In this document: positions 55,660-64,000 of the stretch, in pieces
Layout: each line of letters starts with the position of its first letter
Numbering within the stretch: the first letter of the stretch is position 1
NCBI GenBank assembly: GCA_958298945.1
Contig: OY282605.1
Location: 111,534,267 to 111,598,266, forward strand
DNA length: 64,000 bases
Reading direction: 5' to 3'
Source: Atherix ibis
Lineage: Eukaryota > Arthropoda > Insecta > Diptera > Athericidae
Program-made: the position numbers and the translations under genes
The notes under the pieces: generated by a model
Databases searched by the model: none
Seen by the model: only the letters and a program-made list of their open reading frames with translations
What the model was told of the DNA's origin: nothing

Positions 55660-57010
55660 AAAAAGAAATATAATTTAAACATAACGACAGTCCATACTTA
55701 TATTTTTTACAATTTTCTAATACTCGTATTAAACGGAATTGTATTTTGGCTTGTTATTGATTTTTTGAATGTAAATCAATTTTATCAAATTTTTAGATTC
55801 TCAGAAAGTTTTAAAATGCCTTTCTCCATGAAGTAGTGGCATACCAAACACCGAGCATATTTAAGTTTTTTTTTACATTTTTAATTTGCACAGATATCTG
55901 AAAGTTAAATTACAAATTTGTTTAAGTATAAGTAAGTTTAAATATTTTCACAAGAAAAAGAATGTATTAGAGACCTATCGACAGAATTTTTGTGTAGATG
56001 CCTATCCCAGTAGTTCTATAATCGAAAAAGTCTGTCGTGCTTATGACGGCAGCTTCATCAAGCAGATAACGATTATTTCAATTAATTAATCATATTTATT
56101 TTAATTATATTTACAAATTGTAAATGCAAATTGTCAACAATAAATTTAAATATAAGACGTTTTCCTTTGGACCAATTTTGCTACTACGCGGTAGATGACC
56201 AAAGGAAAGCCAAATTTATAACACTAGTAGATACCTCAAAATAGTCAGCAACTATACTGAGTTTACTCACGCATAAACAATAAAAACTGAGTTTATTCAC
56301 ACATAAACAATACTAACAAAAATATGACTCTTCAACATAACCAACGAACCCGTAAAACTATCTATTTTCACTTTAGCAACTAGAATCCACCTTACGTAAA
56401 TTATATGCGTAACTCCCAGTTCGATGTGGTCGTTTGTTCGAGGTAGAGTAGATGATGACAGCTACAACTACCGCGTAGTAGCAAAATTGGTCCAAAGGAA
56501 AACGCCTATAATATTCGTTTCAGATTCTGTACACGGGCCGCCACTGTTTTCGCGGTAATTCATACAGTAATTGTCTCTGCTAAGCTGATTTAACATTTCA
56601 ATCAAATATATCAACCAATTATCTGCATAATGCTCTTAGATTAAAGAATACCTGGATAGGCCCCTACCGTATATGTATACGCATTTTTGTGTACAAATAT
56701 TTACTAGGGGGATACGACTGTCAAAAAGTTTTTATGTAGACATGACACCCACTGCCATCTATGTGTCGTAATGGAAATTTATTTAATTGCAAAAGCATAA
56801 TTTATATTTATTTTAATTCACTTACTGGAAACAAAAATACAATTTAAATACAACGATAGGTCATTTTTATTTTTTGTACAATCTTTTAATACGAAATGGA
56901 ATTCTATTTTAGGTTTATTATACATTTCGTAAATATCAATCAAATATAAACCGCCTCAATTTTGTAGACTTTCGGAGAGTTTGAAAACTTTAATTCTCCA
57001 TGAGAGTGGA
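55660..57010. repeat. Diverged direct duplication of about 185 bp
   Basis: The stretch 55660-55850 (...acaattttctaatactcg... ttctcagaaagttttaaaatg...) is matched, with many changes, by 56826-57010 (...acaatcttttaatacg... tttcggagagtttgaaaac...). It is probably two remnants of one repeat family. The MITE-like element at 56158-56504 lies between them. Confidence 0.6.
56158..56504. mobile_element. MITE-like element with 37-bp perfect terminal inverted repeats
   Basis: 347 bp. The ends (56158-56194 and 56468-56504) are exact reverse complements starting cgttttcctttggacc. There is no coding capacity. Inside is a 27-bp direct repeat (56256-56282 and 56286-56312, two mismatches). A clean target duplication was not identified, so the outer limits are uncertain by a few bases. 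Confidence 0.8.
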
Positions 57011-58829
57011 GACTTAAGAGCTATTCTTGTCATTTGTGAAGTTTTATTTTGGCACATCGGAAAGTGCAATTAAAAGTGGTTTTTTTTACATATTTACGAA
57101 AAAGGAAGTATTTTTATAAATAGTTATATTTTTTATAAAACTTAATACGAAGTTTTTATTTCAGAAAATGAAGTAATTTATTAGAAATTGCTAGAAATTC
57201 GCCGGGAATTTCTTTCTTTCGGTAAGTTGACATTTTCATTTTTACTACAGAAATTAACAAAAATTTAGTTTATAATGTGTTTAGATGGTTTTGAATGATT
57301 TATTTTATCCAAAAAGTGGTCAAAAAGTGAAAAGTTCCGGTGTACGTAAAGTGTGTGTAAGAAAGTTTAAGGTACCGAATTTTTTAGTCTATTTTCTATT
57401 GCTGTTTTCATTGTGTAAAAATAAATAAAGTATATTCTTCGGTAGGCTTATTATTTAAATAAATTTGTTCTGCTTGCTCTATTAGACCATATTATAATGC
57501 ATTTACTACATAATATTGTTTTCTTTTTTTTAAATATTAATTATTAATTTTTTAAGTACATTAAATTTTTCATCTTGCAATTTAGTTTTAAAGCATTTCC
57601 TTTAATGTTGTATACGATTATCTTCTTATTGTGCATATAATTGTTTTCATATAATCAAATAACTTACAATTTATATTTTTATTTGCTCTTCCACTTTATA
57701 ATTCTGTTTTAATAAATAATATATAGTGAAATATCTAATAAATAATATTTTAAAATAGAATACTCTGTTTTATTGCAAATTTCCAAAACTAATTCCATCA
57801 AACAACAAAATCCGCAATATTAAAAAATCTATTCGTTTACGCATAAATGACATCACATATGAAAATGGTTTTGAACGAACCGCTTCAATCGCATACTGAA
57901 CTTTTAAATTGGCCCCCAATGATTTACGCCGTTTCTGTTGTATTGCATGTGTGTGCGTTCTACGAATGTATTGCCAACAAAATTTGGACAGAATTTTTTT
58001 GTAGAGGCCTATCCTGTTCTTCTTTAATCTAAGATAATGCTCTCGACCAACTGTGACGACCGACTATGTTAGAAACGCGCCGTTTGCATTTTTGAAATCT
58101 TCACAATCTAATGGGAGTGCACAACCAAAATGAATTACTCTTCAATCGCCGATTTAAGTCTAAACTCTACATTCCAGTTCTGTTCGTAGTATTGACAACA
58201 GATTTTCTCATTTTTAATGTTGTTTCTTATCACAGTTGAAAGTAAAATCAAAAGTAATTTAAACCCATTTATTATGTAAGGTGAACTTAAATATTGAATT
58301 AAGCATAATATATAAATCATAAACTAATCGGATGACATCTATTCACTCGTCGCAAATGTGTTTAGTTATTCTAATTAGCGAAATTCTTAAACGAATTAAG
58401 AGTATTGATAGGAAGAAACGCAATTGCGACTGTACCTAAAAACTGCATTCAGTGGAATCTTTAAATTTTAAAACCTTCAAAATTCCTATAGGAATGCACA
58501 ACTTTCAGGATATTTTATCGCCAGTAAAGATCTGCTTTTAATTTTGGAGTTGCAGTTAAAGCATTGTCATAAATTTCATTGTTTTGTTATGTGACAGAAT
58601 AGTTGTTTGAGAGTTGAAATTGAAAGAGAAATAAGGTAAGCGAATACATTATTTGTAGTTATATTAATATAATAAATTAAACATTATTTATAAATAATAA
58701 ATGTTGCTGCAGTTGTATTTAATTGGTTCATTTGGACGAATTTCGTTACTTTTTGACACAATTATTTTTTTGAAGATGAGAGTGAGCATTTACAAACCAT
58801 CTCTGGGGCTCTATACCGAACCATGTTAG
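57011..58829. other. AT-rich DNA without recognised gene
   Basis: A phrase gacagaattttt-tgtagaggcctatcct near 57982 is related to one near 55980 and, inverted, near 56640, so remnants of a dispersed repeat are present. Nothing else could be named. Confidence 0.4.
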
Positions 58830-59322
58830 AATTTTTCCGGCAATTCTGAATAACCCTGACATATGGTTCCAGCAAGATGGAGCTACAGCTCATGCCGCGA
58901 GAGCGACAATGGTGATTCTTCGAGGACTTTTTGATGACCGCATTAAAAAATGCAAATTTCGCTTAATCATCTCGTTCCTCGGATTTGACGGTCCCTGATT
59001 TTTTTGTGAGATTTATTAACGGAACGGGTTTACATGAACAAATCACAAAACATGCAGGAACTAAAGCAGAACATTCGTATAGAAATTGCAAATTTGGAGC
59101 CAGAAACGTTGCGCACCATTATGCAAAACGCCTTAGAAAAAGTCATTAACTGCCAATAAAAAAGTGAAAGTCAATTAAGAGAAATTATTTTTAATACTTA
59201 GATTCATGAAATTTAATAAACTACACTTCCATTTAAAAAAAAAAAAAAATAAAAATAAAAATATTTAAAAATAAAAAAGTGATGTGCATTTTAAATCAGT
59301 CAGTCCAAGTTGGCACACCCTG
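58830..59322 (+). mobile_element. Decayed Tc1/mariner-superfamily fragment (WFQQDGAT type)
   Basis: Reads NPDIWFQQDGATAHAARATM and LRGLFDDRIKKC, then, after frame changes, stretches matching the C-terminal part of the same family, to about 59160. The right end reads ttggcacaccctg before TA (59323-59324), a plausible terminal repeat. The left half is missing. An A-rich run (59235-59275) lies between transposase and end. Confidence 0.75.
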
Positions 59323-59353
59323 TACAATCAACAAAACCCAATACTAATCGCTA

Positions 59354-59411
59354 AGTAGTAACACCAAAAGAAATCGATACCAGAGTAGTAGCACCAAAAG
59401 AAATCGATACC
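59354..59411. repeat. Tandem duplication, 30-bp period
   Basis: agtagtaacaccaaaagaaa-tcgatacc is followed 30 bp later by the same with one change. Confidence 0.85.
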
Positions 59412-59812
59412 CAATTGCATTGCAATAAAGTCTTTTTCAACTAAAAATAAAAAACCATTAGTTTTATTTATTGAGGGGCACAGCAGCACCTTCTTAGCAA
59501 GGGTCTTAACAAGTAAAAATATAAAACTAAAAACACTTTTCGTATTAAACACATTAAAATTTGATTGTGAATTCAAAAATTAATCGTACAGATATATATT
59601 TTTAAATACACAGAAAAATTGAACTATTTTTTTAATATTCGTAGAAAGATGTTTTTTATTGGATGGGGTCTGAACCTATACGTTTATTCGCTGCGAACAA
59701 AGAATCAAACATGCATTTCTCCGTGTTTGGGCAGTTTTTTTTCTTTTTTTTTAATTACAAATAGTACAAATATGGCAGTAAAATAGATAAATAATATATT
59801 TTACTGCAAAAT

Positions 59813-59944
59813 ATTACTAATAAACTATAGTTTCTACACTAAAATATTCCTCCAAAAAATTAATGATATTATTATTATTCAATTAAAATATCATTAATTT
59901 TTTGGAGGAATATTTTAGTGTAGAAACTATAGTTTATTAGTAAT
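59813..59944. repeat. Perfect palindrome, 58-bp arms, 16-base loop
   Basis: Left arm 59813-59870 and right arm 59887-59944 are exact reverse complements. The RNA from either strand would be a long perfect hairpin. Confidence 0.95.
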
Positions 59945-60771
59945 TAAATCAAAGAGCAATTATTATTCTTACCGAATATAATTTCTAAATAATCGTCAAT
60001 AGAAACAAAGTAATTATTTTTTTTTCTTTGAATGACAATAACAACTTTACACTTAGAACAATTATATACAAACTATTTTTAACTGATTTTGCTAGCTTTA
60101 AAATTGATATTGTAGCAGAAAAGTGTTATCGAGTTCTGTTGTGTATTTCCGAAATATCAAATAAAAAATATTGATAAGAATTATTTATTGATATCTTCCG
60201 TTTTTTTTCAATAACAGTAAAGAAAATCTTTTTTTTTTCATATAACTGATATACATATTGCTCTGTGCATATTTGATTTAAATATAAATGGAATTTATGC
60301 TATGGACACAAACACATACTCATACTATACTGGTACATCTGCGCATATACATAAACAAGAACATGTGAAAATAAGTTCAGTTTTTATATAGGCTGTAAAT
60401 GGGCATGTTTATAGAGATGATCATCGGTATTTGTAAGTAATATTTATGAAAAATTCTAAATATCATTTGTAATTTTCTTTTTGCTAAATCGATTTCTTCA
60501 CAATTATATCCGAGCTAATTACAGTTTAAATAGAAAAGCGAAAAGTCTGACATTTATACTGACAATGAATCATCCGCGCACTTAAGCAGCGAATATTCTG
60601 TAATCATTCTCATTAATTACATTTTTCTTATACTATGTTTATCAGTTTATTGGTACTTAAAATATGATTTAATAAGCAAATTATATGAATTAAATTTCAT
60701 ATTAAACTGATTATTTTTTACGAGCTTTGACTACTTGATATGCTAGGAACGTGGACGATAATCGATACTAG
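59945..60771. other. AT-rich DNA without recognised feature
   Basis: No coding sequence, RNA gene or clear repeat was seen. Confidence 0.4.
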
Positions 60772-60943
60772 CGACTAAGAAGATTAAAAAATATCATAGC
60801 AGATATTTAAATATTATCAATATTCATCGATTTCAATAATTCATAATTCATATTTTCAATAATTCATATTATGAATTATTGAAATCGATGAATATTGATA
60901 ATATTTAAATATCTGCTATGATATTTTTTAATCTTCTTAGTCG
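60772..60943. repeat. Perfect palindrome, 76-bp arms, 20-base loop
   Basis: Left arm 60772-60847 and right arm 60868-60943 are exact reverse complements; no mismatch was found on reading. It is the longest of four such palindromes in 8 kb. Confidence 0.95.
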
Positions 60944-61149
60944 AGTAAGTGCTCGTGCGAGGTCAAAGCGGCGATTTACATTGAATCTAATGAGTGGTCC
61001 TTGAACAGTCCAAAAAAAAGTTTATTCGCATCGTATCTGACATTGCAGACACTTGGATTTTCCACCATGATGGAAAAAGGGATATCTGCTCCTATTCACC
61101 TGATCAAAGTATGTGTGACTTTCTTCGTTCGCCAAGATCAAATAAACAC

Positions 61150-61990
61150 TTGCAATGCCGTCATTTTGGGGTTCTGTCGATAATATCCAAAAAAAACTGA
61201 AAGTGATTCCAGGCCGACAAAGCGTAATTATTTTTAGCGACAGCCTTGCCGCCTTCAAAGCCATTTGTAGCCCATCGACTGACCCAGTACTTAGCGATAG
61301 GAGTCATAGCCTACTTAGCAATAGGAGTGTCGAGTTGCAATGGGTGCCGGGGCATGTGGGAATTGTGTGTAATGAAAGTGCTGACAAGTTGGCTGGAGAA
61401 ACACTCCGTCGACCAGTGATCACAGTCATTCCCAATCTGCCTCGCCTACTAACAGAATGGTAACTAACACCATTAGCCATCCGCAGACATGATGACTGGA
61501 CCAATAGCGACATATTTTTGTCGACTAATTGGACAACCATTAATAAACCAGTATATTCAACATCCATACCGAAATTCTGGGCGCGGAAGCTCCATAGAAT
61601 CCGAATTGGACATACTGCTCTTACTCATAACTTCCTTTTTGGCAACACCAATCGTCCCTTATGCCAATACTGTGGCACCCATTCACTATCATCCATATTC
61701 TACAGGAATGCCACATAACCAAAAATTTCTTGGTGAGCAGGATTCCTCCTATTATGGAGCTCCTTAACCCAACAACTCCATTCCCTAGTTCTCTATTTAA
61801 ACTTCTACAACATACTTATCTGCTCCACATAATATAACAAAATTCTTAATATTCTATACTACTATACTACAGTCTCTCTCAGATAACTTCCCACACGTAC
61901 TATGAAGTCGCCAAATGGCCTTACGCTCGTGGCGCTATGAAGTAACCCTTGGCACATGTCTAAGGGACCTTACAAACAACAACAATAACA
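61150..61990 (+). mobile_element. Decayed non-LTR element: RNase H domain and 3' end
   Basis: A frame from about 61155 reads IIFSDSLAAFKAI and ELQWVPGHVGIVCNESADKL, the catalytic Asp and His regions of an RNase H domain. In another frame HRIRIGHTALTHNFL and CQYCG (61590-61675) match the usual C-terminus of RNase H-bearing LINEs (I-like group). The 3' UTR ends in ...gtctaagggaccttacaaac then CAACAATAAC. The endonuclease and RT are missing. It differs from the Jockey copies, which lack RNase H. Confidence 0.8.
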
Positions 61991-62796
61991 AAAATCTTGT
62001 CGCATTGCTATGAAAAGTGCAAATAACACAACCATCGATATAAATTTATTATAAAAAGCAAGTCGTAAAAACATTTAGAATAATTTTGATCGAATGCATT
62101 TAAGGAAAAATAAATTCTGTTATACGTTACTATGGCATAATAAATAATAGCTCCAATATTCAGCTATTGTATAATACAAGTACACACTCGTAGTATACAG
62201 GCATACTAAGTTGTGCAATGAGAATTGGTAATTTTTTGTGTTCCACAACGCAACGATAGCGTCAAGAATAAATTGACAATTGTTTTATTTTGTAATACGC
62301 TGCTTAACATTGATTTTAGGAATTTGAAGGTTTTTTACTATTCGCAACTCTTTCACCATATAATTCCATCAAAACAAATTAATTTCAGTTAACGTGTGAT
62401 ATTGTTACAATCCATGAAATATCTGTTTTGTATTTTAAATTAAAAATTGAAAATATTTGAGTAGTCATAATATTGCGAAGAATCGATTTAAAAACACAGT
62501 AGAAAATTATATTGTGTCCTTAGTAGTAGAATATTCGTTTTTTACTATTATAAATGAATTTTTGCTTACAAAATTATAGATGTTATGTTTAGTTTCAAAA
62601 AGTAGAATGCGTTTCTTTAATTCTCTTTTACAAACTTGGACCAATGGAATTGGATTTTTGGATCCAAGATCCACTCCAAAATTGTAGATGTCATAATAAT
62701 AATTATACTCGTAATAAATTGTATTTTTTTCGTTACTTATAATAGAAATTATTTTTGATAGTGGCCTCGAGATTTATTAGAGAAACGACGATGGCT
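61991..62796. other. AT-rich DNA without recognised feature
   Basis: Nothing coding or repetitive could be supported here. Confidence 0.4.
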
Positions 62797-62850
62797 TATA
62801 ATGAAGCAATGAAGGGGGAGTATTTACTCCCCCTTCATTGCTTCATTATA
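62797..62850. repeat. Palindrome, 26-bp arms, 2-base loop
   Basis: tataatgaagcaatgaaggg... faces its exact reverse complement with only TT at the centre, an almost loop-free palindrome. Confidence 0.95.
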
Positions 62851-64000
62851 TTATACTTTACTTTAATTTATACAATTAATTCGTAAGTATACGATTTTTT
62901 AACTGGGCTAATTAATTACAATCAAATTTACTGTTTTTTCAAACAAATACAAATATATGGTAGGATGCCTTTTATTTTATGGCTCATGGAATTAATTATA
63001 AAGCTGTGTTATTTTTTTCAACATATACAGTACTCATCCAGATATTACTACAGTCAAATTTATCAAAAATTACTATTTAATATCTTCAAGATTTTCTTAA
63101 TAATAAGAATATTATAGTATATTTATTTAAAAATTAAAACCAATTTCTGCTATGATATATACTCGTATAAAAGAAAACATACTCAATAAAAATTTCCCAA
63201 AATTACAATATAATTATGAAAATGTGAATGAATCACACTCTATAATATATAAAATGATTATAAAAGAATGAATTTTTAGTTATAAATACATCAATTTTTT
63301 CAATAGAAATTTTATTTAGTTCGGGTATTAAAATTATTCATTTTTATTTAGGAAAAATGAACAATCATTTTTAATACAGAGAAATTAGCATTAAAAATTA
63401 TTTCGCTTGTAAATTTTACATCTTTTTTAATTGAGAGAGAAAAAAAGATTCAGTTTCATGATGACGCATATCATATTTGGTAGTAGTAGTAAATTGACCA
63501 TAAATTATTAAATTAGGATGAAGATCATTTTAATGATAGAGAAATAGCACATAATAGTGAAACGGAGAATAATTAATATTATTTGTTTGTTTATTTTTAA
63601 TTATTATCAGTTTATAAGAAAATATCAAATTAGTTTATAACAAAAGCTATTTTTTATCAAATAATTTATGATCCATTATACTTGAGCAAAAACGACTGAT
63701 AAGAAAGTTAATAAAAAATATCTATTAAGGTAACATGGATTAAATTAAATCTATTTTTGCTTATTGTGGTTTTTTTTTAATAATAAAATGTGTCAATTGA
63801 AAAAAAAGTTCTATATATAAAAAATGGCCCAAATATTCTAGAAAAAACAATTATAATTTTGAAATTTTAATTCATAAAGAGAAAATGCTGAAAAGTCAGC
63901 ATAAAAATAATTACTAAAAAAAATCTATAGAATTGATAGTCTAATTTTAAAATTGAACCAACAAAATTCGAAAAGAACAAAAACAAAACAGAATAGAAAA
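62851..64000. other. AT-rich DNA without recognised feature
   Basis: Very A/T-rich. No open frame, RNA gene or repeat worth naming was seen up to the window end. Confidence 0.45.

Noticed and set aside
61001..61183. Short frames upstream of the RNase H remnant
   Set aside because: No motif was recognised; they could be part of the decayed element but cannot be shown.
39243..64000. tRNA or other small RNA genes
   Set aside because: No convincing A/B-box plus cloverleaf was found by eye. A covariance search would be needed to exclude them.

Overview
Eukaryotic, insect-type nuclear DNA. The evidence is a spliced gene with GT-AG introns, Jockey-type non-LTR retrotransposons, mariner-family DNA transposons and a tandem 5S rDNA array. 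The retroelement remnants and an insect-style TMC gene suggest a fly (Diptera), but this is inference. The non-array DNA is strongly AT-rich.

Layout. (1) 1-39242: tandem array of 5S rRNA genes in a 655-bp unit. There are 36 gene copies: 34 uninterrupted and 2 broken by a 47-bp insertion. Window base 1 lies inside a unit, so the array continues to the left. Three almost identical, full-length Jockey-type elements (5206-5209 bp, minus strand, ORF1 gag-like plus ORF2 endonuclease/RT) sit at exactly the same spacer position with the same 15-bp duplication. The spacing between elements is exactly element + 15 bp + whole units (9 units, then 5). Flanking marker variants travel with the elements, so the second and third copies look like block amplification of an occupied 5S unit, not new insertions. 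(2) 39243-40980: array edge, with an inverted fragment of the 5S spacer, a degenerate minisatellite and a short repeat that multiplies AATAAA signals. (3) 41206-54537, minus strand: a complete three-exon gene (833 aa predicted) for a transmembrane channel-like (TMC) protein. Its introns are filled with nested transposon remnants and one mariner with intact ends. (4) 54538-64000: AT-rich DNA upstream of the TMC start, with a MITE-like element, decayed transposons, and a run of long, perfect, short-loop palindromes (19, 58, 76 and 26 bp arms). No host gene was recognised there.

How it fits together. The 5S genes are RNA polymerase III genes with internal promoters and T-run terminators. Their consensus differs from the Drosophila 5S sequence as I recall it, but the changes in helix II are paired, which suggests selection on a working RNA. 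The retroelement lies 202 bp past the gene, outside the transcribed part, so units carrying it can be tolerated and spread by unequal exchange.
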